Shown: positions 1 through 6,934, counted from the first letter of the stretch. The stretch is DNA of 11,024 nucleotides from Candidatus Dormiibacterota bacterium (GCA_030038765.1 JASHRA010000086.1:1-11024), one strand, 5' to 3'. Numbers and translations: made by a program. Notes: generated by a model from the letters alone, not told the origin.

Positions 1-307
1 TGCCGAGGGCAGCGTGGGGACGGTCTCTGGCGATGTCGTCCTCGACCTGGAGCAGGCACCCGGCGATGCCCGCATGGACGTCAGCACGACCTCCGGCGAG
101 GTCCTCCTGCGGCTGCCCACGGAGCCCTCGCAGCAGGTCCGGGTGAGCTCCGTCTCGGGCCGCTTGGTCTCGGGCTTTCCCGAGCTGAGCTCGGAACGGG
201 GGCCGGGGCGGCGCCAGCTGCGGGGCTCGCTGGGCGGGGGCGCGGGGCGGCTCCAGGTGCGAACCGTCTCCGGCGCCGTCTCGCTGCTCCAGGGCTCGGC
301 CCACTGA
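1..307 (+). CDS. DUF4097-family beta-strand repeat protein, C-terminal fragment
   Basis: The reading frame is open from the left edge (first full codon at base 2) to TGA at 305-307, so the N-terminus lies outside the window. The visible ~101 residues carry a recurring short motif: TVSGDV, TTSGEV, SVSGRL and TVSGAV, spaced about 20-40 residues apart. This is typical of the DUF4097/DUF4098 right-handed beta-helix-like repeat family, often predicted to be surface or envelope associated. No enzymatic residues are recognisable, and the molecular function of the family is not established. The stop codon overlaps the proposed start of the PadR gene (CTGA), which suggests translational coupling. DUF4097 proteins are commonly encoded beside PadR-family regulators, so the context supports the call. 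A GTG at 14 lies in frame but is internal to the repeat and is not a likely start. Confidence 0.75.
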   Translation, partial: AEGSVGTVSGDVVLDLEQAPGDARMDVSTTSGEVLLRLPTEPSQQVRVSSVSGRLVSGFPELSSERGPGRRQLRGSLGGGAGRLQVRTVSGAVSLLQGSAH

Positions 308-897
308 GGCCCCTCTTCGCCCACGGCGGCCTGCGCCTCTACCTGCTCGCGCTCCTGGAGCGGGGCGAGCTCCACGGCTACCAGGTCATCGTCGCCCTGC
401 GCCAGCGCCTCGGGGACAGCTACTCGCCCTCGGCCGGCTCGGTCTATCCGCGCCTGCACCAGCTCCAGCAGGAGGGGCTGGTGCAGGCCCGCCAGCGGGA
501 GGGCCGTGTCCTCTACCGGCTGACCGGGGCGGGCCGGGAGCTGCTGGAGCGCAGCCGCCCGGAGCTGCAACTGGTCGAGCTGGAGCTGGAACGACGGGCC
601 CAGGAGGGGGCGGGCGGGCTGAGGGCGGAGCTCCGCGGCTCGGCGCGGGCGCTGCGCGAGGAGCTGGCCGAAGAGGCGCGTGGCCTGAGCCGCCCGGAAC
701 CGCCTCAGCGCCGGGAGCTGGAGGCGGAGCTGGAGCGCTTCACCGCCGCCTGGAGCCGGCGGGTGCCGCCCTCCACATCCCGGGAGCAGGCGAGGTCCAT
801 GCTCCGAAGTGCGATCGGGGCCGCGCTCCAGGCCCTGGAGCGCAGCCTCGGGAGACCAGCCGATCCAGCGGACGCGGAGGAGCCGGGGCGGCAGTAG
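304..897 (+). CDS. PadR-family transcriptional regulator (probable CTG start)
   Basis: This is a predicted DNA-binding repressor of 197 residues. The N-terminal ~80 residues match the PadR winged helix: an LRLYLLALLERGELHGYQV-type first helix region (about residues 10-28), the SPSAGSVYPRLHQL recognition segment (about 41-54), then a wing ending in GRVLYRLTGAGRELL. The remaining ~115 residues are rich in Glu, Arg and Leu, with coiled-coil character suited to dimerisation. An in-frame GTG at 481 would delete the whole DNA-binding domain, so translation must start upstream. No in-frame ATG, GTG or TTG occurs between about 250 and 481, but CTG at 304 overlaps the upstream TGA and gives a product starting LRPLFAHGGLRLY. 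That matches where Streptomyces homologues begin (recalled, not searched). Autoregulation or control of the DUF4097 gene is plausible. The ligand is unknown. Confidence 0.85.
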   Translation: MRPLFAHGGLRLYLLALLERGELHGYQVIVALRQRLGDSYSPSAGSVYPRLHQLQQEGLVQARQREGRVLYRLTGAGRELLERSRPELQLVELELERRAQEGAGGLRAELRGSARALREELAEEARGLSRPEPPQRRELEAELERFTAAWSRRVPPSTSREQARSMLRSAIGAALQALERSLGRPADPADAEEPGRQ

Positions 898-1053
898 CGC
901 GTGCGCACCGCCGACGACGGGTGCCTGCCAAGGGACGAAGCGCGTAGGCCCGCGTCCGCACCGGCTGCGGGGGCCCCAGAGGGCTGCCGACGGGCACGAG
1001 ATGGCGCGCTCGGGACCGCGCGCAGCCTCGCGGGCACGGCAACATCGGGCGTC

Positions 1054-1082
1054 TTGACACCCTCCGGCGCCCATGCTACCTT
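1054..1082 (+). promoter_or_regulatory. Sigma70-type promoter for SBP1 operon
   Basis: A perfect -35 hexamer TTGACA (1054-1059) is followed by exactly 17 bases and then TACCTT (1077-1082), which has the conserved T-A----T of a -10 box. Transcription would begin near 1089. The same -35, spacer length and -10, plus two following bases (TACCTTTC), occur upstream of the second binding-protein gene on the minus strand. That independent recurrence raises confidence. Confidence 0.7.
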
Positions 1083-1178
1083 TCGCCCTGCTCTGCGCCG
1101 GGAGCTCGCGCTTGGCTGGCGCCATTGGGAGCGTTGGTACTTGGGCCGAAACAGCACCGTGAGTTTCTCCCGGCGCGC

Positions 1179-1223
1179 GGGGCTGGCGCCAGCCCACCGG
1201 GCTGTGGGCGCCGCCCCCTTTTT
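1179..1223 (+). terminator. Intrinsic-terminator-like hairpin in the SBP1 leader (possible attenuator)
   Basis: Bases 1179-1190 (GGGGCTGGCGCC) pair with 1207-1217 (GGCGCCGCCCC) to give an 11-bp stem with one bulged T at 1184, followed after one C by TTTTT (1219-1223) and then GTT. The 16-nt loop contains its own small stem, AGCCC (1191-1195) with GGGCT (1199-1203). The 5' arm can instead fold within the perfect 16-base palindrome GGGCTGGCGCCAGCCC (1180-1195), which would exclude the terminator stem. Because the element lies downstream of the predicted promoter and upstream of SBP1, it may be an attenuator. It could also simply end PadR transcription, if SBP1 is served by a promoter further downstream that I did not find. 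Confidence 0.6.
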
Positions 1224-1393
1224 GTTCCGGGCCCGGCTCGGGGCCAGCACTGCGTCGGAGCAGCGGTCGGGCTGGTGGCGGCGCCGTGGGCGGCAACGTT
1301 TGCTCCCGCCCGGCGGAGGCTGCGGATAGGAGGAGCGGGCAGCGAACCCGGGCCGACGGTCCGGGCCCTGGGTCGGTCGGAGCAAGCTGGCGT

Positions 1394-1399
1394 GGAGGG
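1394..1399 (+). promoter_or_regulatory. Ribosome binding site fixing the SBP1 start
   Basis: GGAGGG lies 10 bases before GTG at 1410. The other nearby in-frame GTG, at 1392, overlaps this site. Starting at 1410 places a normal signal sequence at the very N-terminus. Confidence 0.75.
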
Positions 1400-1409
1400 T
1401 CGCCACCAA

Positions 1410-3365
1410 GTGAAGAGATTCGCGAGCATCTCCAGGGGACGTGCCTTGGCAGTCCTGATGATGGGCGGGCTGCTGATCGCGGGCTACGGGGCGACCGCCG
1501 TTCGAGCCAGCGCGCGGCAGGGCGGGACCGTCACCTACGCCGAACTGGGCAGCACCCCACCCAACTACATCTTCCCCGTCGAGAGCTCGCTCTACCTGGA
1601 CGACAACAACGCAGGCCAGTTCTCGGAGATCATGTGGCCGGCGCTGTTCCGGCTCGGGAACCATGGCGGGCCAGGCATCAACTGGTCGATCAGCGATGCC
1701 TACCCGCCGGTCTACTCCGACCACAACACCGTGGTCACGGTGACCCTGAAGCACTGGGTGTGGTCCGACGGACAGCCGATCACGGCCCGGGACATCACCT
1801 TCTTCATGAACCTGGTCAGCGCCATGAGCGACCCCAGCATCCCCGCTATCGGGAGTAGCAACGCGCCCGGACCCGGTGATGGCGACGCGGTGCCGGGAGA
1901 GTTCCCGCAGAACGTCGTCAGTTATCAGCAGACCGGCACCTACACCATCGTCTTCCACCTCAACGCTTCCTACAACCCCACCTGGTACACCGACGACGAG
2001 CTGAGCCAGATCTATCCGCTGCCGCAGCACTCCTGGGACCGGCTGAGCCTGACCGGCCCGGTGGGCAACTACGACGAGAGCGCCCAGACGGAGAAGAAGA
2101 TGGCGGTCAGCGCTGACCAGACCTGCACCGACTGCTACACGCCGGTCAACCCGGGAACCGCCACCAGCGGCGCCCTGGGCGTGGCCCAGTTCCTCAACAC
2201 CCAGTCCCTGGACCTCTCGACCTACTCCAGCAACCCGCTCTGGCAGGTGGTCAGCGGAGCCTTCCGGCTCACCGCCTTCACCACCTCCGGCTACGTCAAG
2301 ATGGTCCCCAACCCCCTCTACTCCGGGTCGCCCAAGCCCACCATCAGCGCCTTCGAGGAGCTGCCCTACACCACGGGCGCCGCCGAGTTCGACGCGCTGA
2401 AGAGCGGCAGCGTGGACATCGGCTACATCCCGCCCGAGGACCTCGGGCAGAAGAACGCCATCGAGAAGCAGGAAGGCTACAAGTTCAACCCCTGGTACAC
2501 GTTCGGAACCACCATGTCGCCCTTCAACCTCACCAATCCCAAGGTGGGCCCGATCTTCCAGCAGCTCTACTTCCGCCAGGCCTTCCAGTACCTGATCAAC
2601 CAGGAGGAGTACATCAAGGACTTTGCCGGCGGCATCGGTACGGTCGACAACGGGCCCGTGCCCACCTACCCGCCGCACAATTCCCAGGTGAGCCCCCTGG
2701 AGGGGCAGAAGGACGTCTACCCCTACGACCCGTCCAAGGCGGTCAGCCTGCTCGAGAGCCATGGCTGGAAGGTCCACCCCGGGGGCACCAGCGTCTGCGC
2801 CGACCCGGGGAGTGGGACCGGCCAATGCGGGGCCGGGATCAAGCCCGGCCAGGCCGCCAACTTCTCCGTGCTCTACGAGAGCGGGTCCGACGAGCTGACC
2901 AACCAGCTTGAGGCCATGCAGTCGACCATGAAGGCGAAGGCCGGCATCGACCTCACCCTCAAGCAGGGCTCTTTCGCGGACGTGCTGGCCGTGGGCTTTG
3001 CCAACTGCACCTTCGCCACCCCCTGCGGCGGCTGGGACATCGTGGATTGGGCCGTGACCGACACCTGGACCTACGACGTGGGGCTGGCGACGGGCGGGAC
3101 CTTCTTCTCCACCGCCGGGGTAAACGCGGGTGACTACCAGAGCGCGGTCAACAACGCCAACATCGCGGCCACCGAGACCGCGGCCACCCAAGGCGCCGAG
3201 ACCAAGGCGCTCTATCGCTACGAGGACTACGTGGTCCACCAGGTGCCCATGCTGATGCTGCCCAACGGGCCCTTCCAGCTCACCATGTACAAGGCGGATC
3301 TCAAGGGGATCGTCCCTCAGGGCATCTACGCCGACCTAAACCCCCAGTACTACTCACTGGGCTGA
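1410..3365 (+). CDS. ABC-type substrate-binding protein, family 5 (SBP1)
   Basis: This 651-residue exported protein resembles the periplasmic/extracytoplasmic binding proteins for oligopeptides and related solutes (SBP_bac_5). Residues 1-35 form a signal sequence: a KR-rich start, a hydrophobic stretch at about 12-31, and an ASA site before RQGG. Family features follow: PNYIFP near the mature start, VWSDGQPITARDITF, LPQHSWDR, the AAEFDALKSGSVDIGY segment, and FRQAFQYLIN followed by YPYDPSKAVSLL. There is no lipobox cysteine. Cysteines occur in spaced pairs at 239/242 (CxxC), 463/473 and 533/539, suggesting disulfides. The 239/242 pair sits in an insertion absent from SBP2, which partly explains why SBP1 is longer (651 against 607). 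The protein is about 45 bases upstream of the M20D genes and probably cotranscribed. No permease or ATPase gene is nearby. The ligand is unknown; a peptide or acylated amino compound is inferred from the neighbours. Confidence 0.88.
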   Translation: MKRFASISRGRALAVLMMGGLLIAGYGATAVRASARQGGTVTYAELGSTPPNYIFPVESSLYLDDNNAGQFSEIMWPALFRLGNHGGPGINWSISDAYPPVYSDHNTVVTVTLKHWVWSDGQPITARDITFFMNLVSAMSDPSIPAIGSSNAPGPGDGDAVPGEFPQNVVSYQQTGTYTIVFHLNASYNPTWYTDDELSQIYPLPQHSWDRLSLTGPVGNYDESAQTEKKMAVSADQTCTDCYTPVNPGTATSGALGVAQFLNTQSLDLSTYSSNPLWQVVSGAFRLTAFTTSGYVKMVPNPLYSGSPKPTISAFEELPYTTGAAEFDALKSGSVDIGYIPPEDLGQKNAIEKQEGYKFNPWYTFGTTMSPFNLTNPKVGPIFQQLYFRQAFQYLINQEEYIKDFAGGIGTVDNGPVPTYPPHNSQVSPLEGQKDVYPYDPSKAVSLLESHGWKVHPGGTSVCADPGSGTGQCGAGIKPGQAANFSVLYESGSDELTNQLEAMQSTMKAKAGIDLTLKQGSFADVLAVGFANCTFATPCGGWDIVDWAVTDTWTYDVGLATGGTFFSTAGVNAGDYQSAVNNANIAATETAATQGAETKALYRYEDYVVHQVPMLMLPNGPFQLTMYKADLKGIVPQGIYADLNPQYYSLG

Positions 3366-3410
3366 TCCCCGCTCGTTTCAGCCGTCCCGGCCCATACAGG
3401 ACAGGTGCCC

Positions 3411-4622
3411 ATGCCCAGGCTTGCGGTCGACGCCGGACCGGAGGTCGAGGGCGTGCTGGCGGACGTCGTGGCTTGGCGCCGCCACCTCCACGCGCACCCG
3501 GAGCTCTCCTACCAGGAGCATGAGACGTCCCGTTTCGTCCGGGAGCAGCTGGCGGCGTTCGGCGGCCTCCAGGTCTCGGCTCCCACCCCGACCAGCGTGG
3601 TGGCCGAGCTGGTCGGCTCGCGACCCGGGCCCCGCCTGGCCCTGCGTGCCGACATGGACGCGCTGCCCATCACGGAGGAGAACGGCTTCGAGTTCGCATC
3701 CCAGAACCGCGGTGTGATGCACGCCTGCGGACATGATGGCCACACCGCCATGCTGCTCGGGGTGGCAAGGGTGCTGGCCCGGCTCCGCGCCCGGCTGCCC
3801 GGCCAGGTCCGCTTCATCTTCCAGCACGCCGAGGAGCTGGCTCCCGGAGGGGCGCAGGAGCTGGTCGCCCAGGGCGTGATGGAGGGCGTGGACGCGGTGG
3901 TCGGCGCCCACCTTGACTCGATGCTGGAGGTGGGACAGATCGGGGTCCGGAGCGGTGCCGTGAACGCCTCCTCGGACGAGTTCTGGCTGACCATCACGGG
4001 GGTCGGCGGCCACGCCGCCCATCCGGAGAGCACCGTGGACTGCGTCGCAATCGGGGCCCAGGTGGTGGTGAACCTGCAGCACCTGGTGGCACGCAACGTC
4101 GATCCCCGTGAAGCCCTGGTCCTCTCCGTGACGCAGTTCAACAGCGGGACCGCCGAGAACGTCACGCCGGGAGTCGCGGAGCTGGTCGGAACCGTCCGAG
4201 CCTTCAACCAGGAGCTGCGCCAGCGAGCCCCGGAGCTGATGGAGCGCATCATCGGCGGCGTCACCTCCGCGCATGGGGCCAGCCACCGGCTCGACTACCG
4301 CCGCGGCTACGCCCCGGTCGTCAACGACCCCGGCATCACCGAGCTCGTCGCTCGGGCGGTCCGCCGCGAGCTGGGCGCCGCAGGGGTGGTGGAGGTACAA
4401 CCGACGATGGGTGCGGAGGACTTCTCCGCCTATCTGCAGCACGCACCGGGCACGTTCTTCAGGGTCGGTGGGAGCAACCCGGGGCTGGGTATCTCGCACC
4501 CGCACCACCACGCCGAGTTCACCGTCGACGAGACCGCGCTGGGGGTCGGCGTCCGCGCCTTCGTGGCGGCCAGCTTGGAACTGCTGGGAGAACGGCACTT
4601 GGACCGGGCGAACGAGGGCTAG
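3411..4622 (+). CDS. M20D-family amidohydrolase / metallopeptidase (copy 1)
   Basis: This 403-residue protein is a predicted dinuclear metal-dependent hydrolase of the family that includes hippurate hydrolase, N-acyl-amino-acid amidohydrolases and IAA-amino-acid hydrolases. It would split an amide between an acyl group and an amino acid or peptide. Visible motifs are RADMDALPI (79-87), HACGHDGHT (104-112, metal-binding Cys106 and His108), AEE (140-142, catalytic and metal Glu), GAH (165-167, His ligand), a GVGGHAA lid-domain motif (197-203), GAEDFSAY near 334-341, and HPHHH (363-367) providing the last His ligand. The catalytic set is intact and there is no signal peptide, so it is cytoplasmic. 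ATG at 3411 is preferred over GTG at 3405 because AGGACAGG (3398-3405) sits at better distance. It lies between SBP1 and its own paralogue, so it probably processes an imported substrate. Confidence 0.9.
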   Translation: MPRLAVDAGPEVEGVLADVVAWRRHLHAHPELSYQEHETSRFVREQLAAFGGLQVSAPTPTSVVAELVGSRPGPRLALRADMDALPITEENGFEFASQNRGVMHACGHDGHTAMLLGVARVLARLRARLPGQVRFIFQHAEELAPGGAQELVAQGVMEGVDAVVGAHLDSMLEVGQIGVRSGAVNASSDEFWLTITGVGGHAAHPESTVDCVAIGAQVVVNLQHLVARNVDPREALVLSVTQFNSGTAENVTPGVAELVGTVRAFNQELRQRAPELMERIIGGVTSAHGASHRLDYRRGYAPVVNDPGITELVARAVRRELGAAGVVEVQPTMGAEDFSAYLQHAPGTFFRVGGSNPGLGISHPHHHAEFTVDETALGVGVRAFVAASLELLGERHLDRANEG

Positions 4623-5855
4623 ACAGGCGGTGGATGGGCGCCGCCTCGGGCCGGGACCGAGCGGTCCGGGAGATCGACCGTGAAGCTCGCCGACCGGGCA
4701 CTCGCAGCGCAGGTGGAGGCGGTGCGGGCCGACGTGGTGTCCTGGCGCCGCCACTTGCACGCGCACCCCGAGCTCTCCTACCAGGAACACGAGACGTCCC
4801 GTTTCGTCCGGGAGTTGCTGGCGGGGTTCGGCGGCCTCGACATCTCATCCCCCACACCCACCAGCGTCGTGGCTGAGCTGGTGGGGGGCATCCCCGGCGG
4901 GTGCCTGGCTCTGAGAGCGGACATGGACGCGCTTCCCATCACCGAGGAGAGCGGCTCAGAATTTGCCTCGCAGAACCACGGCGTGATGCACGCCTGCGGT
5001 CACGACGGGCACACAGCTATGCTGCTGGGAGTGGCCCGCGCGCTGACCGGGTTGCGCTCGCAGCTGCCGGGCCGGGTCCGCCTCGTCTTTCAGCACGCCG
5101 AGGAGCTGGCTCCCGGGGGCGCGCAGGAGCTGGTGGCCCAGGGGGTGATGGACGGCGTCGACGCCGTGATCGGCGCCCACCTCGACTCGCTGCTCGAGGT
5201 CGGGCGGCTCGGGCTCGTGGCCGGCCCGATGATGGCCTCCTCGGACGAGTTCGCCATCACCGTCCGGGGGGTCGGCGGTCACGCGGCGGAGCCGGAGCAC
5301 ACGGTGGACAGCGTCGCCATCGCCGCCGAGGTGGTCACCAACTTGCAGTACGTGGTGGCCCGGAACACCGACCCCCAGCAACCCCTGGTGGTGGCGGTCT
5401 CCAAGCTGCAGGCGGGCACGGCCGAGAACGTCACCCCGGGAACCGCGGAGCTGGCGGGGACGGTTCGAACCTTCAGCGACGGGGTGCGGGCAGCCGTACC
5501 AGGGCTGATGGAGCGGGTGGTCCGTGGCATCACCCAGGCTCACGGAGCCAGCTACGACTTCGAGTTCAAGTACGGCTCGGCAGCGGTGGTCAACGATCCG
5601 GTCACCACGGAGCGGGTGCGAGCGGCCCTGAGGCGCACCTTCGGCGCCGACGGGGTCGTTGACTTCCAGCCCACCATGGGAGCCGAAGACTTCTCTGCCT
5701 ACCAGGAACGGGCCCCGAGCACCTACTTCATGGTGGGAGCCGGCAACCCTGAGCGAGGCATCATCCACCCCCACCACCATGCTCGCTTCAGCATCGACGA
5801 GTCGGCCCTTTCGACCGGGGTGCAGGCACTCCTGAGTGCCACCTTCGCCCTGCTG
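3462..5855 (+). repeat. Tandem gene duplication of the M20D coding sequence
   Basis: The segments encoding residues 18-392 of the two M20D proteins (3462-4586 and 4731-5855) align without a single gap. My hand count gives about 259 identical residues of 375 (~69%). DNA identity is highest around codons 29-45, where the two copies differ at only a few bases. The short N- and C-terminal ends are unrelated or diverged. Confidence 0.85.
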
Positions 5856-5885
5856 CCGCAGCTTGGCCCGGATCGCCCCGCTTAG
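4680..5885 (+). CDS. M20D-family amidohydrolase / metallopeptidase (copy 2)
   Basis: This 401-residue paralogue of the preceding gene has the same residue numbering throughout the core. It keeps the full metal and catalytic set: Cys106 and His108 in HACGHDGHT, Glu141/Glu142, His167, and the HPHHH cluster at 363-367. It is therefore expected to be an active cytoplasmic amidohydrolase. Differences from copy 1 concentrate at 171-195 (after the GAH ligand and entering the lid domain), 259-320 (lid domain to second catalytic half) and the C-terminal 50 residues. The motif flanks are almost unchanged, which suggests divergence in substrate preference with conserved chemistry. Translation starts at GTG 4680, with GGGAG (4668-4672) seven bases upstream. 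The 57-base gap after copy 1 indicates cotranscription. It is the last gene of the plus-strand operon before the convergent junction. Confidence 0.9.
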   Translation: MKLADRALAAQVEAVRADVVSWRRHLHAHPELSYQEHETSRFVRELLAGFGGLDISSPTPTSVVAELVGGIPGGCLALRADMDALPITEESGSEFASQNHGVMHACGHDGHTAMLLGVARALTGLRSQLPGRVRLVFQHAEELAPGGAQELVAQGVMDGVDAVIGAHLDSLLEVGRLGLVAGPMMASSDEFAITVRGVGGHAAEPEHTVDSVAIAAEVVTNLQYVVARNTDPQQPLVVAVSKLQAGTAENVTPGTAELAGTVRTFSDGVRAAVPGLMERVVRGITQAHGASYDFEFKYGSAAVVNDPVTTERVRAALRRTFGADGVVDFQPTMGAEDFSAYQERAPSTYFMVGAGNPERGIIHPHHHARFSIDESALSTGVQALLSATFALLPQLGPDRPA

Positions 5886-5954
5886 GTGGACCACGCGGCC
5901 GGCGAGGCACGGCCTCGCCCGCCGCAGCACCGAGTCCCGTGGCCCAGGGGTTGG

Positions 5955-6026
5955 GACGCTTGAGGCGTCTGCGCAGACCAGCCCTGCTGGCCGCCTCGCG
6001 CCAGAGCGGCCGCGACCCCAAGGTCG
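5955..6026. terminator. Possible bidirectional terminator hairpins in the convergent gap
   Basis: The 206-base gap between the convergent M20D copy 2 and RpiR genes contains several short inverted repeats: GACGC-TTGAG-GCGTC (5955-5969), the overlapping 12-base palindrome GTCTGCGCAGAC (5967-5978), and CGACC-CCAA-GGTCG (6013-6026, extendable by two pairs including a G-U). None is followed by a T-run on either strand. Termination here is inferred mainly from position, and the repeats may be incidental at this GC content. Confidence 0.3.
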
Positions 6027-6091
6027 TGGGGCGGCGGGGGCGGTGAACGGGTTCCGCGCCTGGACCGATGCGGTGCGGGAGGTAGCGCCTG

Positions 6092-6934
6092 CTATCCGGC
6101 CAAGTGTCGCTGGACCCTGAGGAGCTCCTCGGCCGCCTCCAGCGTCCTGCGGCTGACCTCCGGGTCGGCTGCGGAGACTTCTGCGGCCAGGCCCTCGACA
6201 AGAGCGACCGCTCCGACCATGGTCGGATAGAGGGTCGGTGAGTCAGTGTGAGCTACCAGCGTGACCCTGACGCGGTCCAGGAAGCTGTGTCCGAGCCCAT
6301 CGGTTATGGCCACGACCGGGAGCTCGCGCTGTGCCGCGTAGTCGAGGAGTTTGATCGTGTCCTTCGAATATCGACTGAAGAGGCAGGCGATCAGCACGTC
6401 GCTGGTCGTCATCTCGCCGGCCGTCTCCCGCGCCCAGGGGTGGATGACGTGGACGTGCGGACGCACTCGCTGCAGCAACTGCTGGAGGTAGAGGGCGATC
6501 GGGTACGAGATGCCGTTACCCGCCGCGTACACGGACTTGGCGCGCACGACCAAGGCGGTCGCCTGTTGCAGCTCGCGCGCCGAGGTACTGAGCGTGAGCT
6601 GCAGGTTGGCCTGCCCGGAGTGGGCCAGTTGCGCGAAGGGCGTGGCGCCCTGGGTGTGGCGGAACCGGGTCAGAGGAGATCTGGCCTGCCTCAGGTCTCG
6701 CCTCGCTGCCGAGCGCATCTCAGAGAAGCCGTCGTAGCCCAACCTCTGGGCGAGACGTACGACAGCGGCCCGGCTGGCACCGGCCCTCGGGCCCAGCGAG
6801 TCCAGGGTCTCGAACGGGAGCTCCTCCGCGTGTTGCCGAATGTGGTCGATCAGGCGCGTGTCCGTGGCGGAGAGCCTGGCTCGTGCCTCGACGACCCTGC
6901 GCTCGAACTCCGCCACGAAGTCCTGGGCACTCAC
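6092..6934 (-). CDS. MurR/RpiR-family transcriptional regulator (HTH + SIS)
   Basis: This 280-residue regulator has the standard two-domain layout. An N-terminal RpiR-type helix-turn-helix covers about residues 10-85 (ASRAAVVRLAQRLGYDGFSE as the recognition region). A SIS sugar-phosphate-binding domain spans about 128-250, with the GxGxS-like GNGIS (139-143), the SRYSKDT segment (187-193) and PVVAITD (206-212). SIS-type regulators of this family usually sense phosphorylated sugars or amino sugars. GTG at 6934 is chosen, with GGGAG 11 bases upstream. A TTG at 6952 is possible but would overlap that site, and the ATG at 6945 is out of frame. The gene follows the CocE gene by 91 bases on the same strand, so it is likely the last gene of the SBP2 operon and a candidate regulator of one or both modules. 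Its operator is unproven; the inverted repeat at 10734-10751 is a candidate. Confidence 0.87.
   Translation of the reverse strand: MSAQDFVAEFERRVVEARARLSATDTRLIDHIRQHAEELPFETLDSLGPRAGASRAAVVRLAQRLGYDGFSEMRSAARRDLRQARSPLTRFRHTQGATPFAQLAHSGQANLQLTLSTSARELQQATALVVRAKSVYAAGNGISYPIALYLQQLLQRVRPHVHVIHPWARETAGEMTTSDVLIACLFSRYSKDTIKLLDYAAQRELPVVAITDGLGHSFLDRVRVTLVAHTDSPTLYPTMVGAVALVEGLAAEVSAADPEVSRRTLEAAEELLRVQRHLAG

Larger units (their letters stand above)
898..1409 (+). other. Non-coding region: PadR 3' flank and SBP1 promoter/leader
   Basis: These 512 bases hold no convincing gene. The first ~155 bases are GC-rich with no clear terminator for the PadR gene. A sigma70-like promoter lies at 1054-1082, giving an expected leader of roughly 320 nt before the SBP1 start. 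Inside the leader are a terminator-like hairpin (1179-1223), the palindrome CCGGGCCCGG (1227-1236), an isolated Shine-Dalgarno-like AGGAGGAG (1328-1335) with no start codon at suitable distance, and a second GC-rich stem (1346-1354 with 1364-1373, one bulged T, 9-nt loop). Open frames cross the region on both strands, as expected at this GC content, but none has recognisable protein features. Confidence 0.6.

Noticed and set aside
1159..1329. Leader peptide starting at GTG 1159 across the SBP1 leader hairpin
   Set aside because: The 56-codon frame has no Shine-Dalgarno sequence, no run of a regulatory codon and an Arg/Gly/Ala composition typical of random GC-rich frames.
1328..1335. AGGAGGAG as the true RBS of an extended SBP1
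   Set aside because: It is a strong Shine-Dalgarno match, but no ATG, GTG or TTG follows at a workable distance in any frame that leads into SBP1.
1125..1409. N-terminal extension of SBP1 through the leader
   Set aside because: The frame is open, but it would bury the signal sequence about 95 residues in and would cross the terminator hairpin. GTG 1410 has a well-placed GGAGGG.
705..3239. An 844-codon open frame on the minus strand, antisense to PadR, the leader and SBP1
   Set aside because: It crosses two well-supported plus-strand genes and a non-coding leader, is low-complexity in Gly, Val, Arg and His, and matches no family. Long antisense frames are expected at ~70% GC.
5886..6091. A small gene or non-coding RNA in the convergent gap
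   Set aside because: The frames here are continuations or shadows of neighbours without an RBS. The short hairpins lack T-tracts and no promoter was seen.
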